From NCBI RefSeq assembly GCF_017592825.1, contig NZ_JAGFMD010000001.1:186001-250000 (forward strand): a stretch of 64,000 bases of DNA. Reading direction: 5' to 3'. The first letter of the stretch is position 1; every line of letters starts with the position of its first letter. Both the position numbers and the translations under genes were made by a program. Below are positions 17,081 through 25,525 of the stretch, piece by piece. The stretch is from Roseivirga sp. E12. Its GTDB lineage: Bacteria > Bacteroidota > Bacteroidia > Cytophagales > Cyclobacteriaceae. A model generated the notes under the pieces. It had not been told where the DNA came from and did no database searches. It was given only the letters and a program-made list of their open reading frames with translations.

Positions 17081-17416
17081 ATGAGACAAGGTATTGGAGA
17101 GTTCGAGGAGATAGTCCTTCTGGTAGTAGCCGCCCAGCATGATCATGCTTACGGCTTATCTGTAACAGAGGCAATAGAAGTTCAGTTGAAACGATCCGTA
17201 AAACTGAGTAGTGTACATACATCTTTGTATCGTCTTGAAGAGAAGGGGCTTGTCGAATCAAGGATAGGGGACACATCCACCTTGAGAGGTGGCAGAAAGA
17301 AAAGACATTTTATCATTACCACACTAGGCAAGCGCGCACTTATAGAAGCTCAGGAGGCACGCCAGACCTTATGGAATCAGATTCCCAGTAGCGTACTAGA
17401 CATTTCGAAAGGTTGA
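17081..17416 (+). CDS. PadR-family transcriptional regulator
   Basis: 111 aa from ATG 17081 (MRQGIGEFEE). A TTG at 17054 would extend the frame through the candidate operator. Winged-helix PadR domain: helix EFEEIVLLVVAAQHDHAYGLSVTEAIE, recognition region SSVHTSLYRLEEKGLVESR and the R-G-G-R-K-K-R wing. Such proteins repress transporters and are released by small-molecule ligands. The stop overlaps the TTG start of the following permease gene (TTGA), so the two are translationally coupled. A second pair with the same layout is at 41.5-38.6 kb on the other strand. Confidence 0.92.
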   Translation: MRQGIGEFEEIVLLVVAAQHDHAYGLSVTEAIEVQLKRSVKLSSVHTSLYRLEEKGLVESRIGDTSTLRGGRKKRHFIITTLGKRALIEAQEARQTLWNQIPSSVLDISKG

Positions 17417-20040
17417 GTACAAACAATCCCATAAAGCCTCCGAAACTGGCCACCCGCATTTTTAAGGCCTATTGTAAGAATGAATTGGCGGATAGCATAT
17501 TAGGTGATATGCAGGAGCAGTTTTTTAAACAGGCGGAGCATGGGAAACCTATGCGCGCCAAGCTCCGCTACTGGCAAAACGTTTTGACTTTCGTCAATCG
17601 ACACACCCTGAAATCAGATAAACCAAACCCCTGGTTCTCTAAAAACCATACCTCTATGCTGAGAAATTACACGCTGGTTACCTTCAGAAACCTTAAAAAG
17701 AACCCACTTTTCTCTCTTATCAACCTATTAGGCCTGGCTGTCGGCTTGGCGAGTAGCTTGATCATATTTTTATATATACAGCAAGAGTTGAGCTTTGACA
17801 GCTTTCATCGCAATGCCGATCAAATCTATCGTGTCACCAGCACCTATGCGCGCCCTTCAGCTACTTACAACTGGGTGAGAACGCCACCAGCACTGGCACC
17901 AGCCATCAAGAATAACTTCCCAGGAATTGGTAAGGTAACGCGACTCCGATCAACGGACGAACATGTCTATTTCATAGAAGACGATCCTTTTATTCTAGGA
18001 AGGGGCTTTTATGCGGACTCCATGTTCTTGGAAATGATGGACTATCCGCTGGCCATGGGTAATCCTTTGACCGCTCTTGATGAACCCAATTCCATTGTCA
18101 TTTCTTCTGATTTAGCCATGCGCTTCTTTGGCAACCAAAACCCGATGGGGAAAATCATTCGGTTTGACAACGAGCTGCCTTTACGCGTAACAGGTGTGCT
18201 GGAAGAGCTTCCGTCCAATACGCATTTAGACTTCGAGTTATTGATCTCATTTACCACTTATGTGGTGCCCGAAGGCTACTTGGCCGATTTGAATAGTTGG
18301 TCTTGGGGCGGCTTTTACACTTTTGTTGAGCTCAATGCAGACTTGGATGTCGACCAGCTAGAAGAGAGAGTGACAGGACTCTATGAAGAAAACTACACCC
18401 GAACGGATACCAAGGTAACCGCCCACTTTCAGCCCCTGAAAAAACTCTATTTAGACTACGGGCATTTTACCAACCATGGGGACTTGGTGAGGCTAGGCGA
18501 TAAGAATACTATTTTCACGCTGATGGCCATTGCCATTCTGGTACTCATAGTGGCCAGTCTCAATTATATGAACCTATCGACCGCCATTTCACTGAATCGC
18601 GGCAAGGAAATCGGCATGAGAAAGGTGATGGGTGCCGTCAGTGGTAGAATCAAGGCCCAATTCCTTTGGGAATCAATACTGCTTGCTTTGGCGAGTATGT
18701 TCATTGCCATAGGCCTCACATGGCTAGCACAACCATTGTTCTCTGACTTATTGCAGATTGAACTGCCTACGGATGTTGCAGGTATGTTAGGCATTCTTCC
18801 AGTGCTCTTGGGGGTAACTTTGCTCATTGGCTTTCTGGCGGGACTTTATCCTTCATTCGTGCTCTCTACTTTCAGTCCTATTAAGGCTTTAAGGGGAAGG
18901 TTAAAAACTTCAGCGGTGGGCAATAGAGTCCGCAAAGGGCTTACCGTTTTTCAGTTTGTGGTATCGATCGTTTTGCTGACTGGTAGCTTCCTGATCATTA
19001 AGCAGACCCAGTTTATGAGAGAGCAACCCCTAGGTTTTGAAACCGAGAATGTGCTGATCTTAAATGTCTTGGGTGTAGATATGAACGAGCGCTATGATGT
19101 TTTAAAGAATACCATGCTCAGAAATCCTTTTGTTACGGGGTTCAGCGAGTCGTCTCATCAGTTTAGTAACTCATCGAGCAGCGGTCCTGCACACTTAGAA
19201 GGCGCACCGCCAAGTGAGAACTTTCAATTGAACTACTATCAAACAGGCTATGACTTTATAGACTTAATGGACTTGGAGATCACTCAGGGACGCTTCTTCT
19301 CCAAAGACTTCCCCAATGACACGGCAAGTGCCATGATACTAAACGAGACTGCCGTGGCTCAAATGAAGCTTGAAGATCCGGTTGGTCAAAGGATTCAGTT
19401 CAACAACCGAGATAGAGTAGTAGTGGGGGTGGTCAAAGACTTTAACTATAGTTCTTTGCATGCACCGGTCGCACCCATGGCGATCGTGATGCCATTTACC
19501 ATACCTTCGACCTTCCTGATCAAGACACAAGGTGATAACCTAACTCAGGTTATATCATCCATTGAAAGTGATTACAAAAACATTATACCAGAAGCGCCTT
19601 TCGACATTAAGTTCCTGGACGATGACATTGCGCGCATGTACGATCAGGAGATAAGATTATCACGACTAGTGGGTCTCTTCTCTTCGTTAGCAGTGATTCT
19701 GGCTTGCTTAGGCTTGTATGGTCTTGTTACCTATTCGGTGCAGGCAAGGCTTACAGAAGTGGGAATTAGAAAGGTCTTAGGAGGCTCATTGAGCAAGATT
19801 ATGGTCCTGCTTTCGAAGCAATTCTTTATACTAATTCTTGTGGCCAACCTCTTGGCTTGGCCTTTAATTTTCTGGTTAGGCAGTAACTGGCTAAGTAACT
19901 TTCACTATCGCATAGATTTAGACCTTAGCATCTTCCTTTGGCCGACATTGAGCCTATTGCTTATTGCGGCCATTACTGTCAGTCATCAGGTCATCAAAGC
20001 GGCATGGACAAACCCAGTCAAGGTTTTAAGAAGTGAATAA
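17413..20040 (+). CDS. FtsX/MacB-like ABC transporter permease with N-terminal prefix domain
   Basis: 875 aa from TTG 17413, overlapping the padR stop. This start gives STNNPIKPPKLA, matching MSNNTTSPPKWA at the start of the sister permease, which supports it. The prefix domain covers about residues 1-75. It is followed by TM1 (about 103-123), a periplasmic MacB domain, TM2-4 (about 367-490), TM5 (about 511-530), a second periplasmic domain and TM6-8 (752-870), ending NPVKVLRSE. No ATP-binding subunit is encoded beside it, so an ATPase from elsewhere must energise it or it acts otherwise. MacB-type permeases work by mechanotransmission, exporting lipids, peptides or lipoproteins. Regulated by the coupled PadR protein. 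Confidence 0.92.
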   Translation: MSTNNPIKPPKLATRIFKAYCKNELADSILGDMQEQFFKQAEHGKPMRAKLRYWQNVLTFVNRHTLKSDKPNPWFSKNHTSMLRNYTLVTFRNLKKNPLFSLINLLGLAVGLASSLIIFLYIQQELSFDSFHRNADQIYRVTSTYARPSATYNWVRTPPALAPAIKNNFPGIGKVTRLRSTDEHVYFIEDDPFILGRGFYADSMFLEMMDYPLAMGNPLTALDEPNSIVISSDLAMRFFGNQNPMGKIIRFDNELPLRVTGVLEELPSNTHLDFELLISFTTYVVPEGYLADLNSWSWGGFYTFVELNADLDVDQLEERVTGLYEENYTRTDTKVTAHFQPLKKLYLDYGHFTNHGDLVRLGDKNTIFTLMAIAILVLIVASLNYMNLSTAISLNRGKEIGMRKVMGAVSGRIKAQFLWESILLALASMFIAIGLTWLAQPLFSDLLQIELPTDVAGMLGILPVLLGVTLLIGFLAGLYPSFVLSTFSPIKALRGRLKTSAVGNRVRKGLTVFQFVVSIVLLTGSFLIIKQTQFMREQPLGFETENVLILNVLGVDMNERYDVLKNTMLRNPFVTGFSESSHQFSNSSSSGPAHLEGAPPSENFQLNYYQTGYDFIDLMDLEITQGRFFSKDFPNDTASAMILNETAVAQMKLEDPVGQRIQFNNRDRVVVGVVKDFNYSSLHAPVAPMAIVMPFTIPSTFLIKTQGDNLTQVISSIESDYKNIIPEAPFDIKFLDDDIARMYDQEIRLSRLVGLFSSLAVILACLGLYGLVTYSVQARLTEVGIRKVLGGSLSKIMVLLSKQFFILILVANLLAWPLIFWLGSNWLSNFHYRIDLDLSIFLWPTLSLLLIAAITVSHQVIKAAWTNPVKVLRSE

Positions 20041-20162
20041 AGGCAATCGCTTCCGACAATCTGACTAGTCTTAACAGTTCCGATTCATTCGCAGTCCAGC
20101 TAATCTCCTAGGTCGATTTTCTAAAGATTTCATTATCTTCCATGTAATCAACCTTAAGTATC

Positions 20163-21281
20163 ATGGATCGAAGAGAATGGATGAGACGCGGCAGCGCTCT
20201 CGGAGCTTTATCGCTACTCAGTGGAAGCAGTGTAATTTCCTCATTGACTGCCGAAGAGAAGGCCAAATTCAACCCTAGAGATCTAGAGTTTCCTATCCAA
20301 CTCAACTTCAATGAAAACCCTTTTGGGCCTTCTGAAAAGGTGAGACAGGCCATGATAGATGCTTTCAAGATCGGCTGTCGATATCCTGATACTTATTCGC
20401 AAGAGTTACTCGATATGATTTCTGAAAAGGAGGGTGTCTCAAGAGATCACATTGTCATTACTGGCGGATCGACCGAAGGCTTGAAAATTACAGGCTCAAC
20501 CTTCGCCAATAACGGGGGAGAGATAATTGCCGCCCGACCTACCTTTCTAGCCATGATGATGTATGCTAAGCAGTGGGGTGCTACCATCAACTGGGTTGAC
20601 CTTGACAAAAATCTTACCCATGATGTAGATGAGATGGAAAGAAGGATTTCGGCCAAGACCAAATTGATCTTTCTATGCAATCCGAATAACCCAACGTCCA
20701 CACTGCTTTCCAAGAATAAGCTGATTGACTTCTGCACAGCGGCATCCAAGAAAACCATCGTGTTTAGCGATGAAGCTTACTATGATTTTATCGAAGAAAA
20801 GGACTATCCTTCAATGACTTCCCTTGTCAAGAAGGGCGAAAACGTTATCGTTTCTAGAACATTTTCCAAAGTATATGGTCTTGCTGGCCTAAGGATTGGT
20901 TACCTGATTGCCAAGCCCGAACTGGCGAATAAGATCAGGGATAATGTGGTGGCCTATACCAATGTACTTGCCCTGAAAGCTGCGGCTTCGGCCATGCAAG
21001 ACAAAGAGTTTTATCAGTTTAGTCTGCGCAAAGTAAATGAGTGCAAGCAAATTATGTATGCGGCAATGGACGAGCTCAAGCTAGAGTACATAAAGTCCAA
21101 TACAAACTTTATCTTCTTTAAAACGGGAAGGGATATTGACATTTTCAACCGACAAATGCTTGCCGAGGGCGTGAAAGTGGGTAGGGCCTTTCCTCCTTAC
21201 ACAGATTGGTGCCGAATAAGCACCGGAACAGTCGAAGAGGTACAGTATTTTGCTGAGAAGCTCAAAAAGGTATTGTCCTAA
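20163..21281 (+). CDS. HisC-like PLP-dependent aminotransferase with Tat signal
   Basis: 372 aa. The N-terminus (RREWMRRGSALGALSLLSG) has an arginine pair followed by a hydrophobic stretch, as in Tat signal peptides. The remainder is a fold-type I aminotransferase of the histidinol-phosphate aminotransferase group: N-x-N-P-F-G-P-S near the start, CNPNNPTS, SDEAYYDF and the PLP lysine K236 in SRTFSKVYGLAGLRIGY, plus an ending with R-I-S-x-G. Tat export would deliver a folded, PLP-loaded enzyme to the periplasm, which is unusual for HisC relatives. No other his gene is near, so histidine synthesis is unlikely to be its role. The substrate is unknown. Confidence 0.88.
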   Translation: MDRREWMRRGSALGALSLLSGSSVISSLTAEEKAKFNPRDLEFPIQLNFNENPFGPSEKVRQAMIDAFKIGCRYPDTYSQELLDMISEKEGVSRDHIVITGGSTEGLKITGSTFANNGGEIIAARPTFLAMMMYAKQWGATINWVDLDKNLTHDVDEMERRISAKTKLIFLCNPNNPTSTLLSKNKLIDFCTAASKKTIVFSDEAYYDFIEEKDYPSMTSLVKKGENVIVSRTFSKVYGLAGLRIGYLIAKPELANKIRDNVVAYTNVLALKAAASAMQDKEFYQFSLRKVNECKQIMYAAMDELKLEYIKSNTNFIFFKTGRDIDIFNRQMLAEGVKVGRAFPPYTDWCRISTGTVEEVQYFAEKLKKVLS

Positions 21282-21296
21282 AACGCCATCCTGAAC

Positions 21297-23537
21297 ATGC
21301 AAAAACAATCAATTAAGCTAATATCAAAAACCTGTTTCGGACTTTTGATATTCATTCTTTTTTCCGCCTGCCAACCCGATTATGAAGAGCCATCTGTCTC
21401 TCTCGAAGACTATGTGGTTGAGCCAGGCTTTGAGCTGGAAGTGATCGCTTCGGAACCCTTCTTGGAAGCGCCAGTGGCCATAGACTTTGATAATCAGGGA
21501 AGAATTTGGACGGTGGAAATGAGAGGCTATATGCAGACACTCACAGGCGAAAGTGAGACCATGCCCAATGGAGTCATCTCTATATTAGAAGATAAGGATG
21601 GAGATGGTAAGGTGGATCATTCAAAAGTCTTTTTGGATAGCCTTGTATTGCCGAGAGCCATTGCTCATGTCTATGGTGGCTTGCTCTATGCCGAACCACC
21701 TAACCTGTGGTTTGTAGAAATCGAGGATGATAAGCCCAGCAAGAAAGTACTGGTTGACTCATTGTATGCCGATGAGGGCAATGTAGAGCATCAGCCCAAT
21801 GGTTTGATGATGAACATTGATAACTGGATTTATAATGCCAGATCGCATTTCAGGTATAAAAGGGAGAATGGTGTCTGGTTGAAAGAACCTACAGCTTTCC
21901 GCGGGCAATGGGGAATTACAAAAGACAATTTCGGAAGGCTCTATTACAACAATAACTCCACGCAAATCATGGGTGACTATGTGTTGCCCAATGTGCTTAC
22001 GCGAAATCAATACTATGAACCTAAGGATGGTTTGGGGAAAGTGCTAACCCGAAACCAGAGAGTCTACCCCTTACATGCTACACTAGTGAATAGGGGCTAT
22101 GAACCAGGTGTTCTGGATCAGGATAGTGTTTTGAGAAATGTCACTTCATCCTGCGGGCCATTGGTGTATCGCGGTGGTCAATTCCCTCTTGAGTATACTG
22201 AAAACGCCTTTGTATGTGCGCCTGAAGCGAATCTAATCAAACGCAACCTCTTAATGTTTGACGGACCGATCACTACAGCTAAGCAAGCGTATGACGATCG
22301 AGAATTTATCGCTTCTACCGATGAAGGTTTTCGTCCGGTTAACCTATCTAGTGGCCCTGATGGTGGTATGTACGTGGTAGACATGCACAGAGGAATCATT
22401 CAGCATGGCGCCTATATGACTTCCTATTTAAGAGAACGACTTGCCGCTGCTGGTATGGATAAGATGGTGGGGATGGGCAGAATTCTTAGGGTGAAAAGCA
22501 AAGAGGCTGGACTCAGTGCATTACCTGATTTTGATAAGCAAGACGCAGAGGGGTTAGTAGCCTTATTGAACCATAAGAACGGATGGGTGAGAGACAGGGC
22601 GCAGCAGCTAATTATCCAAAATGAACTGAAAGATGCGATACCTTACCTTCAAGCTTTGCTTAGAAATGCCGAAAACCCCGTGGCTTCTGTCCATGCGCTT
22701 TATGCTTTGGATGGGTTGAAGGCGATTGATTCGCATACGTTGCTGGTGTCTTCAAAAAGTGAAAATGTGAGCCTTGCTTCTCATGCACTTCAAATGATAC
22801 ATGGGCGAGCTGACCAAAGTCAGCAGATCGATATAATTGAAACCTTAATGGCTAGGAACAGTGCCTCATTGGATCTCTATCTTTTGATATTTATTGGGAA
22901 ATCCATCCATCCAGGCAGCCAGGGTCTGGCAGACTATGCCGATAAAATATTGTCAAGGAATCCAAATGGACTCTATGAGGAGGCTTTGATAAGTTCTCTT
23001 TTAGGTACTGAAAGTGATTTCTTAGAAATGAATGGTTCGAATATCAGACCAGACTTCAGAGCTAAGCTCGAAGGTGTAGTAGCAAACCAAGATTCAGATA
23101 AGAAATTCTGGATTTACGCACAGGAATCTCTTCCTCTGGATGATCGAACGCATGGACTTCAGCTATACAGAGAGACATGTGCAGCATGTCACGGAGGCAA
23201 CGGCAGGGGAATAGAAGGTCTGGCACCTCCATTAGACAATTCAGATTGGATAAAAGGTCCAGCCAATAGACTCGCTTTGGTGCTCTTACATGGCTTGAAA
23301 GGACCTGTGGACGTGAATGGAGAAAGGTATGAGTTCAATGCACAAATGCCTGGCTTGGCAAGCAATCCGAACTTTACAGATCAGGATATCACCGATTTAA
23401 TTACTTATCTGAGCAATGCCTTCGGTACTTCAAGTCGCGGAGCTAATGCTGATATGATCAAAAAACTAAGGGAAGTGAAACCGAATGACGGGGCTTTCAC
23501 ACAAGAAGAAGTAAACGATGTTTCTAATGAAAACTAG
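21297..23537 (+). CDS. PVC-type membrane-bound dehydrogenase/cytochrome c lipoprotein
   Basis: 746 aa, lipobox FSAC. The N-terminal 420 residues form a propeller of the planctomycete-type membrane-bound dehydrogenase family (PGFELEVIASEP, AIDFDNQGRIWTVEMRGY, EDKDGDGKVD, VEHQPNGLMMNIDNWIYN). HEAT-like helices follow (about 430-600), then a c-type cytochrome domain with C628-A-A-C631-H632 and a Met ligand candidate in QMPGLA. Such proteins are thought to oxidise sugars or alcohols and pass electrons to cytochrome c. The gene ends inside the start of a DUF1080 gene (20-nt overlap), a pairing often seen in carbohydrate-degradation loci. It starts 15 nt after the aminotransferase gene, so it probably shares that operon. 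Confidence 0.86.
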   Translation: MQKQSIKLISKTCFGLLIFILFSACQPDYEEPSVSLEDYVVEPGFELEVIASEPFLEAPVAIDFDNQGRIWTVEMRGYMQTLTGESETMPNGVISILEDKDGDGKVDHSKVFLDSLVLPRAIAHVYGGLLYAEPPNLWFVEIEDDKPSKKVLVDSLYADEGNVEHQPNGLMMNIDNWIYNARSHFRYKRENGVWLKEPTAFRGQWGITKDNFGRLYYNNNSTQIMGDYVLPNVLTRNQYYEPKDGLGKVLTRNQRVYPLHATLVNRGYEPGVLDQDSVLRNVTSSCGPLVYRGGQFPLEYTENAFVCAPEANLIKRNLLMFDGPITTAKQAYDDREFIASTDEGFRPVNLSSGPDGGMYVVDMHRGIIQHGAYMTSYLRERLAAAGMDKMVGMGRILRVKSKEAGLSALPDFDKQDAEGLVALLNHKNGWVRDRAQQLIIQNELKDAIPYLQALLRNAENPVASVHALYALDGLKAIDSHTLLVSSKSENVSLASHALQMIHGRADQSQQIDIIETLMARNSASLDLYLLIFIGKSIHPGSQGLADYADKILSRNPNGLYEEALISSLLGTESDFLEMNGSNIRPDFRAKLEGVVANQDSDKKFWIYAQESLPLDDRTHGLQLYRETCAACHGGNGRGIEGLAPPLDNSDWIKGPANRLALVLLHGLKGPVDVNGERYEFNAQMPGLASNPNFTDQDITDLITYLSNAFGTSSRGANADMIKKLREVKPNDGAFTQEEVNDVSNEN

Positions 23538-24213
23538 GTCGATATTATTGCTAGCCGTAGTCATAATCTCGGCTTGTTCAGGTACTAAAGATGAGTGGGC
23601 AGCACCATTCAATGGAACAGATCTGGAAGGTTGGAAGATACTCGGTGGAGAAGGACTTTATGAAGTCAATGAAGGAGAAATAGTAGGCACAACCAAAGGC
23701 ACTGCGAATACCTTTCTGGCCACAGAAAAACCGTACAGCGATTTTATCCTGGAGCTCGAGGTTTTCGTAGACCCAAGAATGAATTCCGGTATTCAGTTTA
23801 GAAGTGCGCAAAAAGAAAGTGGAACAGTCTTCGGCTATCAGGCCGAGATAGATCCTTCAGATAGAAAATGGAGTGGTGGACTTTACGATGAATCAAGAAG
23901 AGGCTGGCTTTATCCGCTAGACTTAAATGAGGAAGGTAAATCTGCCTTTAAGAATAACCAATGGAATAAATACAGAATCGAGGCTGTGGGTGACTTGATT
24001 CATATTTGGGTAAATGATATTTGCACAGCGGCTGTAAAAGATAGTGTCTCTAGTGCCGGTTTTATCGCACTTCAGGTGCATGGTGTGGGCACCAAAGAAG
24101 AAGAGGGTAGGCAAGTGAAATGGAGAAACATTCGCATAAAAACGGCTAGTCTCGAGGGTGAAATGAGAGAGCTACCTGCTTCGGTTGATGAACTCAACCT
24201 GCTTGAAAAATAA
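23518..24213 (+). CDS. DUF1080 (3-keto-disaccharide hydrolase-like) lipoprotein
   Basis: 231 aa. Lipobox ISAC. DUF1080 features: FNGTDLEGWK near the N-terminus, EGEIVGTTKGTANTFLATEK, the D-F-I-L-E-L-E-V strand, MNSGIQFRS, GYQAEIDP, WNKYRIEAVGD and the final GFIALQVHG. The fold is a concanavalin-like jelly roll, and characterised members hydrolyse 3-keto-disaccharides. The start lies inside the 3' end of the dehydrogenase/cytochrome gene, indicating coupled translation. A second ATG three codons downstream (23527) is also possible. The two lipoproteins plausibly act on the same sugar at the cell surface or in the periplasm: oxidation at C3 followed by cleavage. Confidence 0.9.
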   Translation: MFLMKTRSILLLAVVIISACSGTKDEWAAPFNGTDLEGWKILGGEGLYEVNEGEIVGTTKGTANTFLATEKPYSDFILELEVFVDPRMNSGIQFRSAQKESGTVFGYQAEIDPSDRKWSGGLYDESRRGWLYPLDLNEEGKSAFKNNQWNKYRIEAVGDLIHIWVNDICTAAVKDSVSSAGFIALQVHGVGTKEEEGRQVKWRNIRIKTASLEGEMRELPASVDELNLLEK

Positions 24214-24239
24214 GCAAGGACCTATCAAAAGACGCCCAA

Positions 24240-25433
24240 TTGAATCCTAAAAAAGACAGTGTTGAAATTACCCAAGAACAGGCAAGGAAGCTTGTTTTGC
24301 GAGCTCAAGGTTTGTCGGGAGTTCAAGAGTCTTCGCTGGATGCCATAAAACGGTTGAGCTATGTTCAGATTGATACCATTTCCGTAGCAGAACGAGCACA
24401 TCACCATGTTTTCTTCAGCAGGAATGCTGACTACCAGAAGGAGGATTTAGATCGGATGGTGTCAGATAGATCTGTTTTTGAATACTGGAGTCATGCGGCA
24501 GCATTTCTTCCGATAGAAGACTTCCGTTTCAGTCTTTATCATAAAGCGGAGGTACAAAAGGCGGATAAGTTCTGGTTTGAGAAGGATAAAAAAGTGATGC
24601 GTAAGGTCTTAAAACGCATCAAAGAAGAAGGCCCTCTTGGATCGAAAGATTTTGAGAAGGCATCAAAGGTAGTTCAGGGCTGGAGCGATTGGAAGCCCGC
24701 CAAGGTAGCTTTGCAGTTGCTGTTTATGGAAGGTAAGTTGATGATTTCTGAACGCCAGAGTTTTCAGAAAGTCTACGATTTAACCGAACGTGTTTATCCT
24801 GATTCAGTGGGTCTTAAAAAGCCGAGTCAAAAGGAGTATTGCGATTACCTGATTGACCGAGCGATCAGTGCCCAAGGTATAGTCACAGAAACCGAAATGG
24901 GCTATTTGCGAAAAGGCCTTAAGAAACCGATTCAGTTGGCTTTGGCTAAGAGGATCGGTAAGAAAGACATCATTCGAATAAAGGTCGATGGAAGGCCTGA
25001 ACTGTATTATTCATCGCATAAAAAGATCAATGATTTAGATGGGCCCATTAAGCAAAACCTGCACCTCTTATCGCCATTCGATAACCTCGTCATTCAGCGT
25101 AACAGAGTAAAACAGCTTTTCGATTTTGATTACCTGATTGAATGCTATGTACCTGAGAAAAAGAGGAAGTTTGGTTATTACACCTTGCCGATCCTCCATG
25201 GCGATCGATTTGTCGGAAGACTTGACCCCAAAGCAGATCGTAAGACCGGGACCTTCCACATAAAGAAGCTGTGGTTTGAAGATGGCTTTATTCCTGATGA
25301 GCACTTTTGCGATCAGTTCGCTGCCAAAATCAAGGCATTTGCTCGTTTCTGTGGTTGCAACAAGCTGGTGCTTAGTAGTGTGTCTCCAACGACATACAAG
25401 ACACAGCTCAAAAAACACTTAAGGGACGCCTAG
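24240..25433 (+). CDS. AlkZ/YcaQ-like winged-helix DNA glycosylase (HTH_42)
   Basis: 397 aa from a TTG start; the first in-frame ATG would cut away conserved sequence. Family features of the HTH_42/AlkZ-like superfamily are visible: LSYVQIDTISVAERAHHHVFFSR, including the Q-hydrophobic-D motif found in the YcaQ branch, then FEYWSHAAAFLP and, near the C-terminus, LLSPFDNLVIQR and DRFVGRLDPKADR. YcaQ-type enzymes are DNA glycosylases that unhook interstrand crosslinks and bulky alkyl adducts. The gene is 26 nt after the DUF1080 gene on the same strand but appears functionally unrelated to it. Confidence 0.88.
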   Translation: MNPKKDSVEITQEQARKLVLRAQGLSGVQESSLDAIKRLSYVQIDTISVAERAHHHVFFSRNADYQKEDLDRMVSDRSVFEYWSHAAAFLPIEDFRFSLYHKAEVQKADKFWFEKDKKVMRKVLKRIKEEGPLGSKDFEKASKVVQGWSDWKPAKVALQLLFMEGKLMISERQSFQKVYDLTERVYPDSVGLKKPSQKEYCDYLIDRAISAQGIVTETEMGYLRKGLKKPIQLALAKRIGKKDIIRIKVDGRPELYYSSHKKINDLDGPIKQNLHLLSPFDNLVIQRNRVKQLFDFDYLIECYVPEKKRKFGYYTLPILHGDRFVGRLDPKADRKTGTFHIKKLWFEDGFIPDEHFCDQFAAKIKAFARFCGCNKLVLSSVSPTTYKTQLKKHLRDA

Positions 25434-25525
25434 TTTCTCTTCGGTAACCGTTCATGTAAGTCTCTGCATGCTTGCTAAACCTTTCCGATATTCAGTAATC
25501 AAACCTTCAAATCAACCATTAAAAT

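Noticed and set aside
17413-20040. Complete MacAB-type exporter
   Set aside because: No ATPase, MacA-like adaptor or TolC gene is adjacent; only a regulator and permease are present.
23518-23537. Frameshift between the dehydrogenase and DUF1080 genes
   Set aside because: Both products are complete with their own lipoprotein signals; the 20-nt overlap is ordinary coupling.
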